64,000 nt of DNA from positions 14,715,934 through 14,779,933 of the forward strand of contig OX621252.1 of the NCBI GenBank assembly GCA_951640165.1. Reading direction: 5' to 3'. The translations under genes were made by a program, and so were the position numbers. This DNA is from Pseudoips prasinana (lineage: Eukaryota; Arthropoda; Insecta; Lepidoptera; Nolidae). Under the pieces are notes generated by a model. It made no database searches. It saw only the letters and a list, made by a program, of their open reading frames with translations, and had not been told where the DNA came from. Positions 22,681-35,500 of the stretch are shown here, piece by piece (within the stretch, counting starts at the first letter, position 1; the number at the start of each line of letters is the position of its first letter).

Positions 22681-23539
22681 CGACAGACTTTTTTGTTTAC
22701 TGTGGGATAATATGCGCGCTCCAAGGAATTGGGTAGGAGTAAAGCGTTTGCACATATTCAACTATGTCTGTAGGTAGACTGGTTTTACGAGTTATAGGCG
22801 AGTGTTTGCGTGTTATCTGTCGTACGTGTGAATACGAGTATCTAATTAAAACATATTTTTATTCCACTGTTGAAAATAAACTAAACTATGATGATTACAG
22901 ATACCTTATACATATACACATTTTGTTTGATTTTTGGGTTAGTTCTACTGCAACAAGCTAGAGCAAGTTTAGAGACGAAAGTTAATTCGGCGTCAAGCTT
23001 ACGTTTAAACCTGAGATTTGTATGTAAATTTGATTGAATCCGCTCGTTATGTTTGAACCTCAGCGCGGCAATCTGGGTTTTATGTCTCAATACGAGGCTA
23101 AGAAATATAAAAGGCACCCAAAGCTATTAATTTACAGTTAATTTCTCATAATTTTGCATTTATATTCTGCTTTACTTAACTACCAACTTTTTCACATTAA
23201 TTTCACCTGAAACGTTGTGTCCGTCCAGATCAAAATAATTACATGTTTTTATTGGTTAATATTATTATTACTGTAAATTATAAATCATTATAACTCAAAC
23301 AGCATAATTAATAATGATTGATTGTGACTATAGAAAATTTAAAGAGATGTGGCGTTAAAACACGGGCACACCCAATTTTCCTATTTTCTGATAATCAATT
23401 TCCATAATTCTTATAATTCGTTTTAAACCTGATATGATTATGTAATGACTACATATTTCTACACTCTTTGTATTATTATCATGGAAGCTTTACAAAAAAT
23501 GTAGCCACCTGTTCTCTAATCAGTCCTTTCACGTTCACA

Positions 23540-23725
23540 ATCTTTACTAATAATATAAATACAAAAGTAATTCTGTCTGTCTGTCGCGCTTTCGCGTCAA
23601 AAATACTGAACAGATTTAAATGGAGTTTGGTACACATATAGTCTAGGCCCTGAGAAAGGACATAGGCTACTTTTTAGTGCGAAAAACGGGTTGAAAGGGG
23701 GGTTAAAAGTTGTATGGAAGTATCG
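23540..23725 (+). mobile_element. Helitron-like 5' fragment
   Basis: Starts tttactaataatataaata, followed by ctgtctgtctgtcgc and gattt..atggagtttggtac, the order seen at the 5' end of the non-autonomous Helitron-like copies in this window. The 3' hairpin and CTAG end are missing. Confidence 0.5.
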
Positions 23726-24327
23726 TCATTGTTAGAGTCTAGCTCTTAAATTACGATACTTCCAATGCTTGAAATTTATTTTTAGTCTGTTGATTCGATA
23801 TAAATAAATATGACATTTAAAGTTTTACCCTCAAGGGTAAAAAAGTGTAAAATAATAATAGGGAATTAAAGTTTGTACGAAAATATGTAAGGTTTATGTC
23901 AATGTTTTGTAAGTTTGCGACAAGAGCCAAATGATTAGAGATATTCTGATGTAAGATTTGCGGAGTCATTACAAAATGTGCAGACGATGTCACGGGCACA
24001 GTATGGGTATAATTGAACCACTTTTCTCTTGTTTTTTTATATTGACGTGCATTACCGATATGAGAAAGATATTCACAAAGGGTAAGAGAGTATAGTAATA
24101 AAAATATGACAAATTTTTAACTTTGGTTACACCTAAAAGTTATGAATTTGATCTCATTACCAAACCCAGTCAGAAAAGTACTATTACTATTTTTAAGTCT
24201 GCATCTGTATTTAAAGCAGTCTAGCATCGCGCTTAAATGGTTGGATCAATATGGACCTGGTAGAAAATTTAATGGTTGTAAACTAATTTCAGAATATTCA
24301 CACGACTATTGTTAGGTAGTTGTAGAA

Positions 24328-24643
24328 TATATAGACAGAACCATTGCCAATATGTATTACAAATATTAGACTTAAACTAGATAATTAGACTTAAACTAGA
24401 TAATTAAACTGAAACATAATCTCTTGACAATAACTTGATACGAGCTAGCTAAATATCATTGATGTTATAAAATAAATTTTATTAATGTTTTAATACTATC
24501 AATACAATGTGTACCTAAATATCTATGTTACTAGAAATAATAATGTATACAACTATAATACTACAAACATGTTCTGACTATTTACAAGCGCTTTTTTAAA
24601 GTCTACGTGAATAAAAACCTTTTTTTTTTTATTATTTATTTAA
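24328..24643 (+). mobile_element. LINE 3'-end repeat (family F)
   Basis: A roughly 310-bp segment ending gtgaataaaaacc plus an A/T-rich tail. The same segment recurs inverted at 34037-34318 and 41067-41365, where a reverse-transcriptase remnant lies just upstream, so this is probably the 3' end of that LINE. A 20-bp direct repeat (ttagacttaaactagataat) lies inside. Confidence 0.6.
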
Positions 24644-25021
24644 TGCCCGCTTAACATAAAGCGAGTTGCGTGTTATCGGCAGTACTTATTATTTGGTAGT
24701 TTTATCCTGTTGGCTACTCTCTATTCACAAGCACGTTGAAGTAAAATAAGATACATTGTCAAAGCAGGGAGCGAGCACGACCTTCAGCCGATAGATAACG
24801 AGGTAGCTGTCTGATAAAATGATAATGGCGCATTGCGGTGCCTAAACGAGTTTTTCATAACATATACAGTAATTAGAAACGTAATTAGAATACATAACAA
24901 GGATAACTAAGTAGGCGGGTAATTAGAAAGTGGCACGATTGTGCATTGAATATTTGAGACAAAGCGACACGACGACGGAGTTATCATACTTAAAGACTAT
25001 CCTACTCTTTCATATAAAAAT

Positions 25022-25203
25022 ACTAGCTGTTTCACCACCGCGGTTTTACCCGCGTTAAACTGTATAAATTATAGCCTTTGTTATTTGGATATATAAGCTA
25101 TATTACTACAAAGTTTCAACAAAATCCGTCTGGTAGTTTTGCGTGAAAGAGTAACAGACATACACAATCACAAACGTTCGCCTTAATAATATTAGTGTGA
25201 TTA
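25022..25203 (-). mobile_element. Non-autonomous Helitron-like element
   Basis: On the minus strand it begins tcacactaatattatt and ends with the hairpin cgcgggtaaaaccgcgg followed by cagctagt. A 5' TC, a short 3' hairpin and CTAG at the end are the marks of Helitrons; the 3' hairpin is the one shared by the other copies. Confidence 0.75.
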
Positions 25204-25322
25204 AAACAGCGAATAAAACGTCTCTGTTACTTAAGATATTGTCTTTTACCATACCTTGAATTATACACATCTTACATTTTCGGTCTCCTTAGTTTAAACA
25301 TGAGATTTATGCCCCTTTTAAT

Positions 25323-25985
25323 TAAAAAAAAAAAAATAAAAAAAATAAAAATCATTTATTTTCAGACCAGCAAATCCATAGTGTTAGTAACAATATATCT
25401 TACAGGCTATGTTAGTATACATAATAAATTCATACCACATGGGCAGACTCACCGAACCTTAACAACATGTAGCTCGGTGAACCTACCAACCAGGGCTGAA
25501 TCTATCTGTTCACCCACCATCCTCAGGACTCTGTTCGAGCTACGTTGCACCCTGTACGTCAGTGATGCAATCTTTTTTCGCATTACTGCATAAAAGTCAT
25601 CCACGCAAGCATCGGCAAACATACCTGATGCACTACAGAAGCGTGGCAGCCGGAACAGAGCCCTGAAGATGTTGTTGTATTGAACGCGTAGGGCATTGTA
25701 GGATTTCTGAGTGAAGCTGGCCCATAGGCTACTCGTGTAAAATACTTGGCAATATGCTTTAAAAAGCGTGATCTTGACCTCAGCTATACATCGAGCAAAC
25801 CTATGCGCCAACATATTACCACGTACCGACAATGACCTACGCTCTCTCTCAATATCCAGATCATCACACATGTTTTCGGTGACTATATGGCCTAAATACT
25901 TAAACTGCGTGACACGGTTCAACGTCACTGCGTTAAGTGTGAGTGGTGGTATTATGGTTGGAGAAAGATCAAGCTTTTTCGAAGA
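25323..25985 (-). pseudogene. LINE reverse-transcriptase C-terminal remnant
   Basis: The minus strand encodes about 180 residues in one frame: TLNRVTQFKYLGHIV, ERERRSLSVRGNMLAHRFAR, CQVFYTSSLWASF and LRVQYNNIFRALFRLPRF. The YLG motif and the following region are typical of the thumb and C-terminal part of non-LTR reverse transcriptases. It ends in KVR, followed by a short 3' region and an A-rich tail at about 25323-25352. 5'-truncated; endonuclease and catalytic domains are absent. Confidence 0.85.
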
Positions 25986-25989
25986 GAAT

Positions 25990-27270
25990 TAACAAGATTC
26001 TCTACGTTTTTTCACTCGTATAATCGGGCTGATATACTTCGTGGAATTGGGAAGCAGTTTAGTATTTTCCAGGACGACACTCAACCACGTCGAGTGCCAC
26101 TTCATTTCTGTCTGCGTTGCACGTTCAGTGCCAGATGTTTAATACGAATTTGCCATAGGAGCTTTATTTTGCTCAAATTTTCCTCGGTCGGTTCGATTAT
26201 AGCAATTACCGCTGACTATGGTTTTCATGATTTTTTTTGTTCACACAAGTCCATTTCAACTCCTGTGGAATGTAATCGACAATAATAGTATTCATTGAAC
26301 ATCCCTTTTTGTACTTCATGTCCTAGGAAATGACTTAACTGTGTTCTTTTTTAGCCGCCAGTGGTTGTAAACTAGAACTACTTGCGTCGGTATTACAAAT
26401 ATTAAAACAATAAAAATTAAAGACTATGGTAAAGGAGGGGCCATAAAACGAATCGTAGCAACCTTCACGGTAAGGCACCATCACGTGTAAGATATTTTAT
26501 TTCGCCAATAACCATTATCAGATTTATGGCGATGCAATGCAACCGCAAACTATAACCGCTCAAGTGTAATATGAACGTATGAACAATATGCCAGTGCACT
26601 TGCGATTATGGGGCTTACTTTCAGTTAAAGATTATACAGTTGAAGCGGTGTCGATGTACATTCTTCGGCGTTCTTTATTACGAAGACATTAATGGTAGTT
26701 TTAGTAAAACAAACGTTTCCTCTGACGTGTTGTCGAGTTATATTTTCACATTACAGCAATCAGGTAACTAATGTGTTACTTGCCATTTTAAGATACCAGG
26801 ATCATTTTATTTAGTTTCATTATCAATGACAAAATAAGAGTTTTTCTCATTCTCCACTTGTGTATGTCTACATTATATTATTGCGTATGTCCACACATCT
26901 ACTTACTTGTAGAAGTAGTTATTAATATCAATAAATCACAATATATCAGGTTTAAATCTTGATAATGTCACGGCACGTTTTCCCCAAATGCAGCTGGGCC
27001 AAGGTTTTTCTTTATTAAGAACTTCCCAAATGTCAGTTCAACGAGATAATAAGATAATCTATTAGCAAGACACTCAAAATAGATCATAGAAGAGTACCTA
27101 ATCTATTCTTGTGAAAAAGTAACAGACACTGAATTGTAATAGGTATACGAATTGTAACTATAACAATGATGAGAACCGAACGTTATGTTTGAATAATGAT
27201 TCCATTTAAATTGTTTTCAAAATGGATATAAACTGTTTTATAATCTTATAGTGGTCGTTTGAGAAACTTC
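25990..27270. other. No gene seen
   Basis: AT-rich, without a supported exon or recognised repeat. Confidence 0.45.
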
Positions 27271-27275
27271 AGGTA

Positions 27276-27580
27276 CAGTCGACACTTCTGTGGATACACT
27301 TGCACAACAAAAACCATCTTTACTACCTACGTAATAAAAATGCTGTCAATGTGTGTATCCAACAAAGTCGCCAGCACCTAGTGTTCTACGAAAAGCGACA
27401 TTTATGCGGCAGTCGTTATTACGTAGGCAGAAACCTACGTAATAACAACGCGACGCTGCCCATGTGAGTATCCACCAATCTGAAGTCGCCTGTATCAAGG
27501 GTTCTACGAAAATCGACCTTTCTGCCTAAACAATAAAGACATAGTCAATGTTGTTTCTACAGACGTCAGGTCGACTGTTT
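27276..27580. mobile_element. MITE-like element with internal duplication
   Basis: Bounded by acagtcgac at the left and gtcgactgt at the right. Inside, two diverged direct units share gtcgcc..gttctacgaaaa.cgac (about 27368 and 27486), and an inverted pair ttattacgtaggcagaaacctacgtaataa sits at about 27417-27447. No coding capacity. Ends are short, so boundaries are uncertain. Confidence 0.5.
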
Positions 27581-28721
27581 GATATACTGTGGACATATAT
27601 TTTTTGAAATAATAGTTATTTTTTTGTATAATAGCCACTACCAAAATCAAAAAGTCAAGTGGTTCTAATGGAATCCCTTACCAGTTGGGTAATGACAACA
27701 GCCCTAGGTCATACGACTTATTGACATTTTAAATTCGGCAATAAAGATATCAATGTCATATCATAAGGAACATAAAAACTGTTGTTAGTGGCTTAAATGA
27801 TGGAATTAAGGTTGCAGCTCTATGGATGAACCATTTTGTAATAGAATTAGGCTGAGTTAGACGACTCGATGTTGTCGTGTCAATTATTATGTGGATGATT
27901 CTATTGCGTTAACCAACAAGCGACAACTTGTATATGACACTGATATTTGAGGTGTTGTAATTTGAGTTTATCGTCATACTAGGGCCAGTCAATAGGTAGT
28001 AAATGTAGAACTGGCTGGGTATAAAAACTATTCAACAAACCTGACCTGAGACAAACCTGTAAAAATAGTATAAGTATTGAGGCAATCCCAATGGATTGTT
28101 TCTCGATGGCGGAGGGGTTGCGTCTGAGCTGAATGTAGGAATGTGCCTGTTATGTGCCGTATTTGTTTGTCTTAGATTTCAAGTTTCTTATGATATTCTC
28201 CTATCAAGATACATACCGACGATATCTAAAATTGATATTTATATTATATAAGATATTAACACGTAGTCTAGTAGTCTGTAGTAGTCATTTTAAATTATGA
28301 TGTAGATATTAGCAGGAAAAAGAGAGCGTTTCTCGATATTAATTGTTACATTTTTCTCGAGATTTGAAAATGTTAAAAAATCTATTTCTGTTAAAATGTG
28401 TCATGTAAAATTAAACTAAATCGTAAACGACTACAAGATACAGTCGCATTCATAAATGCAGTAACAGTTCCACAAAGCATTAGGTTTACATTTTGGTTTG
28501 ATGTGTGTCCCTTACTTTAAAAGAGCAAAGATGAACTAAACTGTGTTTTTAATTCTCAGCGCATCTTCCAATTTTCATTTTACCTTCTTTCAATAGCTCT
28601 TACTAGATCATCCTCCAAATATAAATATTTAACTAGATCAACCAATTAAGAGCGAAGAAATTTTCCTGTTAAACAAAATTCAAGGAATTCCCCTTCTTGT
28701 ATTAGTTGTATATTTAAGTTA

Positions 28722-29150
28722 TTATCTGATAGGGCGAGATAATGTGCTATCGGGTATTTTACTGGTCACCGATGACACTTTGGTGGTACTTATGTGATTT
28801 GTTGTGACACTAATCGGCGTATTAAGAGCTCCAACACAACTCCACGTGGTATTTAGAGGCGCACTTATTTCTATCAACGGCTTGATTAAATCTGTTGGGC
28901 AACTTGTTTGACCATTAGTTTTGCTATTCGTTTCTATATTAAAGCTTATTTTGTAATCAATTTGGGACTTAATAATTTTGTTAACATGACGATTACAGTT
29001 GACCAAGCTTTCACTGTTTCGGAGGATAGAGGCGAACGAGAGCTCACGGCATCTAGCAAAATAATACGAAAATTTAAGCAAGAAAATATTTTTTTTTTTT
29101 CCTTCCCCAGGCAAAGGGTCGGCTGTTTCTTCCGGCCTAGGGCTGAATCC
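28722..29150 (-). CDS. Open frame, unrecognised
   Basis: About 140 codons open on the minus strand from FSPRPEETADPLPGEGKKK through SCPTDLIKPLIEI to SRPIR and a stop at 28722. An A-run (29090-29101 on the plus strand as T) lies near its start. The product is Ser/Thr-rich at the C-terminus. There is no ATG at the start and no recognised domain. It could be an exon, a fragment of a retroelement ORF1, or chance. Confidence 0.2.
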   Translation of the reverse strand, partial: GFSPRPEETADPLPGEGKKKNIFLLKFSYYFARCRELSFASILRNSESLVNCNRHVNKIIKSQIDYKISFNIETNSKTNGQTSCPTDLIKPLIEISAPLNTTWSCVGALNTPISVTTNHISTTKVSSVTSKIPDSTLSRPIR

Positions 29151-29159
29151 TTGGTTGGG

Positions 29160-30200
29160 TAGTTTTTAGTATGTCGGTTAAGTAATTATTTAATAATGAA
29201 TTTAGTTGATTTGTTGTGTAGGTGCATGTTGTAGAATTGTTGTTTGCGATGATTGTTTTATTACTTGTCTTTCTTATAGTATTAAATTTGGTTAATGTCA
29301 GTTGCAGAAATGCTTGTCTTCGATAGTTATTATTATTTTTATATTATTATATTATGCATAATATAAGAGAAAATGGTTACTACTGACGGGTAGATGGATA
29401 AGAGGGTCGCTTTGTGCAACTGTTTCATTTACGTGAATATGATTGTTATTGATGCTTTGGGAAGGCATTTTTCGATATGAATGCAAACTAATGTTCATAG
29501 TAGGCGACGTTGGTCATGTCGCGGTCGTGGCCTCCTCTCGACCGGCAGTGTAACATGACGTACGATAACAATGTCGGATTGAGTAGTGTCACAAAATATT
29601 CTAATTGCCTTCTTGTATTGTATAACTAATGTGTAGAGATTTTAGATGGCACCAAAATGTAGTTCCAGACGGTTATTAGTGTCATTCATTCAAATTTATG
29701 GAAAATATTTTTTGTCATTAATTTATCATTTATTTCTCTCATTTTTGGTACATAGCATCTTCAACATAATCACAATTTGATAGCTTAGATTTAGACCTTT
29801 GTGAGAGCTGGAGTCTATACTGGGTTCGAAGATGAGACTGATCTCATAACAACTCTTAAACAACCAATTCGGATAGCCGTTAGGGAAATATGATAATTGC
29901 AAAAGTTAAAGAAATATCACAAAATTACATGAAGAGTTGTTCAAACCACGCAGAAGACCTACCGGCAAGACTTTAGCTCTACCGACTACAACCTGGCATG
30001 ATCGCTTAACGTTTCCACCGAAGCATGGAGTGTTAGAAACGCTTAGAAAATAAACGGCGACTTTGGCGGTCACCTATCTATAGTTTGACCATGTTAAAAA
30101 TATAATGTTCAACGCCAATCACGGGCCAGTGATTAGAGCCTCGAACAATACACATACAATCAGCTTTTAATTTTTAAGTTTACTTATAAGTTATGCATTA
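29160..30200. other. Gene-free, with repeat fragments
   Basis: About 29500-29560 (gtcatgtcgcggtcgtggcc, tctcgaccggcagtgtaaca) and 29950-30130 look like dispersed repeat pieces, the latter related to family J. No exon supported. Confidence 0.4.
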
Positions 30201-30203
30201 ATT

Positions 30204-30392
30204 AGTGTGGTGCAGCGGTTTAGCCAGTCGCCTCGCCACTTCGTGTCCCGGGTTAGATTCCCACACAAGACAACTATTTGTGTGACCTATAAATAGTTGC
30301 CCTGACTCTGGGTATGTTTTGTGTCCGTCAATTATGTGTTTGTTAAGTGCCTAGCGACACGGGATTTCATTTCCCTAGTGCGGGTGTTGTAT
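30204..30392 (+). mobile_element. tRNA-derived SINE, family A
   Basis: Plus-strand copy: head gtgtggtgcagcggtttagc, B box region gggttagattccc, caactatttgtgtgacc, and the 3' end ccctagtgcgggtgttgt. Moderately diverged. Confidence 0.8.
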
Positions 30393-30929
30393 ATATAGCT
30401 AAAAGAAAATATAAAAATGTTTTAGGTATAATTTGTCGTCTTCTAAATTCTTTGTTACGTTTTGTCAAACACAGAATGAGAAACATAAATTATTAAAATC
30501 TTATTATGAACTAGTTTACGATTTCAAATAGATACATAACTTGAAATTTAAAGCTGACAACTCATTTATCATAACTTAGGTCAAAAGTGTAACTTAATTT
30601 AAAATAGTGTGACGGTGTGTAAAAAAGTGGAGCTAATTTGTTTAACATTCATATAATTATGCGTATTTACCAAACAACGAGCATAAATGAATGTTCTCAA
30701 AATTTCTTTGTGACGTCATTTTATAAAATAAAATTAGGTCATATTTTAAAAATGTTGTTATCTGTATTAAATTTCAGTGTTACTGTGGGAGTGAGCTAAC
30801 CCTTCATATTTATTTCGCTGTGACGTCATCGCTTCTAAGCAATAGATTAGATCTGTGGTAGGTAAATTATAGGTACTTAACCATAAGCGTAAATACTGTA
30901 TAGACAAAGTAATTAAGTACTAAAATGTA

Positions 30930-31076
30930 ATTATCTATATAAGTATGTAGGTATTTACAAAAGAAAAGCCGTATATGTAGTAGGTATATCAGTTATCTGG
31001 TTTCCATAGTACAAGGTCTGCTTACTTTGGGATCAGATGGCCCTGTGTAAATAATGTCCCAGGATATTATTATTAT
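30930..31076 (+). mobile_element. SINE family B, 3' part
   Basis: Contains atttacaaaagaaaagc, atcagttatctggtttccat, gggatcagatggcc and aatgtcccaggatattatta, the 3' half of the family B SINE; head missing. Confidence 0.75.
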
Positions 31077-31255
31077 AAGTTACTGGAGAGATTGACCCGT
31101 CTTGCGGCCGGTAGGTAAACACAGTCGTAAACTTAATAATTTATAGTCCTTTTCGTCACCTTTCCACTGATAATGTTTGCCGATCAATTTTAATTATTGC
31201 GAAATGATATGAAACATCTAGTGGGTGTGTGTCGGTAGAGAATTCTAAACAGAGC

Positions 31256-31380
31256 TATAAATAGTTGCCGACACAAAAAGCTATCACAGAATCGCGACTT
31301 GCTGCAAGGTGTGGTTTGTGGTAGCCGATACGGTGTAGCTAGCGGGAGTTGCGGCCAGACGGGTCCACTCGACTCGCTCA
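31256..31380 (+). promoter_or_regulatory. Candidate promoter and non-coding first exon
   Basis: TATAAATAG at 31256-31264, a plausible start near 31285, then a GC-richer stretch ending ctcag/gtaacg at 31380, a good donor. This reads like a TATA promoter and 5' UTR exon on the plus strand, but no coding exon was found to join to it. A second TATAAATAG lies at 31641-31649. Confidence 0.25.
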
Positions 31381-31640
31381 GGTAACGCCGGGATAAAAAC
31401 GCCACTCGAAATGGAACGGACGCGGCCGGTCTCACCTAGATAAAGCTCGCCATCGACATAAAAACAAGAATCGACCCATAACTAAGAAGTTGATACTTAG
31501 AAACTCTCCAAGAGCAACTCGATGCAGGTGAAGTTCGCGCTCATATCGCCGTGAATCAGACGTTAACTCGTCATCATCCCCGAGCCGTCGCAACGAGACT
31601 CCCTAATCACCCATTCATACAACACGCACGTCGATAATAA

Positions 31641-32095
31641 TATAAATAGGCCCAACAGTCCAATGAATGAACTTATAACATGTAAATTCGTCGCTCACAA
31701 ATCGCGACACAGCTCGGCGCGTAGGCGTCGGGGCTTGAATGAAAATAAACATATTCTGTAGTTCTCAAATCTTACCTCTCAATTTTTATGATATTATCCA
31801 GATTAGCGATATTGACACAGCACTCAGTTAAATTGTTATCAATGTATAGTTACACTGAACTTGTTGGCATGTCACTAAAGAGTTATGGACGTTGAGACGC
31901 GGCGCGGGCGTGACGTACGCAGCGGGCGGGGGTTCGAGCAACACTGAGATCGCACACAAATGTTTCGGCCGGTCGGTGCGCTCGCGTCGCACGCACATAC
32001 ACGCTTTCATTCAAATAACGTCGCGCGTGTGGAGGGGAGAACTTATGAATGGACGTAGTGAAGCCATGTCGTATAGATACCGCTGATAAGGCGCT
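31641..32095. promoter_or_regulatory. GC-rich, CpG-rich block, possible promoter region
   Basis: TATAAATAG at 31641-31649, then CpG-rich sequence at 31690-31730 and especially 31890-32040 (gacgcggcgcgggcgtgacg). It lies 340-800 bp past the stop codon of Sec10, in intergenic DNA. In an AT-rich insect genome such patches often mark promoters or first exons, but I cannot tie it to a gene. Confidence 0.25.
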
Positions 32096-32363
32096 ATGCA
32101 AGCATTATACAACATGATACGAGCGGCGATCTAACGCGTTCCTTACATTAATTGTTTGATTACACATCGGGGTATCAGCGAAATATGACACACTCTTAAC
32201 TGATTCGATGAATTAGGTAGTGACAAAACAAACCTAGTTTTTAAACGAAAGTTTATATTCTACACAGTCATTACAGCGCATTTATAAAAATAATTTATAC
32301 TCCATAATACAAAAATCAAAACTATATTAATGTTGCAATATTTTAAACAATGATAAAACTAAT

Positions 32364-32369
32364 TTTATT
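32364..32369 (-). terminator. Candidate poly(A) signal of Sec10
   Basis: AATAAA on the minus strand about 70 nt past the Sec10 stop codon. Other AT-rich near matches exist further on. Confidence 0.5.
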
Positions 32370-32436
32370 CTTACTAATATACAAAGCAACGATGTCTTAG
32401 ATATGTAATAAATACTTAAATACTAACACTACAATA

Positions 32437-32532
32437 TTACGATAGTCCTTTGAGGAAGCTGGACAACTTGTGGCTCTTGTAGTCGGCCCGCAGCTGTATA
32501 AAGTTGTGGAGTATGGAATGATCTAGCTCCGC
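32437..32532 (-). CDS. Sec10: Sec10 last exon
   Basis: Encodes AELDHSILHNFIQLRADYKS and HKLSSFLKGLS, then TAA; acceptor ttttcgcag. The C-terminal FIQLRADYK segment is conserved in the family. Confidence 0.95.
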   Translation of the reverse strand, partial: AELDHSILHNFIQLRADYKSHKLSSFLKGLS

Positions 32533-35500
32533 CTGCGAAAAAACAACAACGCATTAAACAAGAGCTAGGGCGTACTGTATTTCAGTAGAGGAAAGTACCT
32601 TATAGAATACATGTAGTTATAATAACTTTGCCTGGCTTCTTTGTATGATGCACGGGTGCGATCATCAGCCTGATATTGTCCACAGCTGGACATAGGCCTC
32701 CCCCAAACGTTTTACAACGTTTTTATTTGGAGGGGGTTGTCGTAGTCATTGCGCTTGACATGCAAGTTGGCGACCGTAGTTAGGTGGTAGCTAGTACACA
32801 GGTGGCGCTGCTGCCACACTACCCGGTGCATCCCTTAGTCTTACGACACCCACGGGATGGAGGTGTCCCTGTTATTCTTTCTAGGGAGGACACCACACGC
32901 TAATCTATGTATAATATGTATGTATTTAGAAATATATAAGTATGTTAGTATGCTATTTTGTTAGAATCTAATCAAATAGAATATGTTGATGAATACACAT
33001 ATTTAGGACAAATTATCGCACCGGAAAATCAGATGCAGAAAGAAATAAACATCAGAATAAATAAAGCTTGGAAAAGATTCTGGTCCCTAAAGGAAGTAAT
33101 GAAGAACCCACACATACCTCTTCAAGATAAGACTATGGTGTTCAACTCATGCATATTACCATGTTTAACCTATGGAGCACAAACCTGGGCCCTTACTAGC
33201 AAACAGACTGGAGCACTCAGAGTATGTCAAAATAAAATGGAGAGAAGCATTCTAAACCTCAAGTTAAGAGATAAAATTAAACTTAAAAATAAAGAGAGGC
33301 AAAACAAAAGTCACCGATGTAGTTTACACTGTGAAAAAGCTTAAATGGAACTGGGTAGGTCATATGATACGAAACAAAAAGGAAAAATGGACAAAACAAG
33401 TCACTGAATGGTACCCTCGAGACGGCCAAAGAAGGAAAGGGCGGCAAAAAATAAGATGGGAGGACGATATCAGAAAGGTAGCTGGAACAACATGGCAAAG
33501 AAAAGCTGCGGATAGGAATATGTGGAAAATTCTAGGGGAGGCCTATGCCAAAAGGCAAACTGATAATACTGTTACCGATGTCGAAGATTAGAACTAGTAG
33601 ACTAAAAAAATAAGTATTAAAAGTGAAAGAGAAGAGTATTAGAATAGATATACATTATATTTCAGTATTATTCTATAAATCTAGGTATGTATAATAAGTT
33701 GTAACGAACTTGATGTAATTATTATCAGTCATAAAGGCTATTTTGATTTGATTTGATTTGAAGTATGTTTATCAGTTCTTGACGGGCCTGTTGGCGTGGT
33801 TGGCAAATGCTTGCTTTTCACGCCGGAGGTCGTGGGTTCCATTCCCACCCAGGACAGATATTTGTGTGCATGAACATGTGTGTTTGTCCTGAGTCTGGGT
33901 GTAATTTTTCTATATATAAGTATGCGTTTACAAAAGAAAGTAGTATATGTATTATATCAGTTATCTGGTTTCCATAGTACCTACAAGCTCTGCTTAGTTT
34001 GGGATCAGATGGCCGTGTGTTAATAATTTCACAGGATAAATAAAAAATAAAATAAAATAGGTTTATATTCACGTAGACTTTAAAAAAGCGCTTGTAAATA
34101 GTCAGAACATGTTTGTAGTAATATAGTTGTATACAATATTATTTCTAGTAACATAGATATTTGTACACATTGTATGAAAACATTTATAAAATTTATTTTC
34201 TTATAGCAATGATATTTAGCTAGCTTGTATCAAGTTATTGTCAAGAGATTATGTTTAATTATCTAGTTTAAGTCTAATATTTTAACTACATATTGTCAAT
34301 GGTTCTGTCTATATTAAGGTATTATTATTATGATTATAGTTAGATAGATATTATTATTATAGTTCTCTAGCTGTCATAGTACAGGCTCTGCCTAGTTTGA
34401 GATCAGAAAGCAGAGTGTTTGTTTACCCAAGATATTTATTTATTATGACGCAGTTAAGATATATTATAAATATCTTAGGACATTATTCACACACTGTCAT
34501 CTGATCCCAAACTAAGCAGAGCTTGTGTTATGGAAACCAGATAACTGATATACTACATATATTACTTTTCTTTTGTAAATATATACTTATATAGACAATT
34601 ACACAATATATATTTGCTGTAAATTTGAGCGAATAACACAAACTTTGTCTTTCATTAGTTTTATAAGTAAAGGGAGTTTCTTAAAAAAAGACAACGTCCG
34701 CACTAGGGATTCTAATTCCTGTGTCGCAGGGTACTTTACAAACATATAATAGACGGACATAAATAACATCCAGACTCAGAACAACTATTTGTGGTCACAC
34801 AAATAGTTGTCCGGCTCGGGACTCGAACCCGCGACACGAAGCGGCGAGGCGACTGTCTAGGCCGCTGCGCCACACGTGCAGACAAAATTTTAATATTTGG
34901 GATGGTGTTACGATTTGAAGTCGTAAACAAAAGCTCTAATTTCATTGGTTATTTAAACAATGAGGAAGTGTTTCTTTATTAAATGGAGCTTCCACCTGAA
35001 TTGCTATTGGTTCTCTATTTCGAGCCAATTAGTTCTAAATATCCTTATTGGCTCAGTCCACCTTCTATACTAAGTATTCAAATTAGTTTCTCGTTATGAG
35101 AGCAGTATTTCTTTCCCTATATTGAAATAAAGGCTATTAAAATCAATATATTTTCTCCCTTCTTATCTCATCCGTAACTAATACTAATATTATAATTTGA
35201 CTGCCTCGTTAGTCTAGCGGTAGCGTGTTCAACCGCAGATAAAGAGGTCCTGGGTTCAAATCCCGGGTCGGGCCATAAAGTGATTTTGGGATTTTTCCGT
35301 AAAAAGAAATTTCCCAGTATCAGCCCGAAGTCCGGGACTTGGCGGTATTACACCCCCGTGCCTCGGAGAGCACGTAAAGCCGTCGGTCCTGTACCTGAAC
35401 TCTTTTCGGTTGTGTCGCTAGTCGTCCCATCGGATCATGAGAGTGATGGAATAGAAAGTGCCCCTGTGTTGCGCACACACTTGTGCACTATAATATGTCC

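Noticed and set aside
33818..34072. Minus-strand frame of 84 codons
   Set aside because: Antisense to a family B SINE and LINE tail.
35203..35275. tRNA gene with good A and B boxes
   Set aside because: It runs into a SINE body ending in (cat)n and the whole unit is bounded by a 10-bp target duplication, so it is the head of a SINE.
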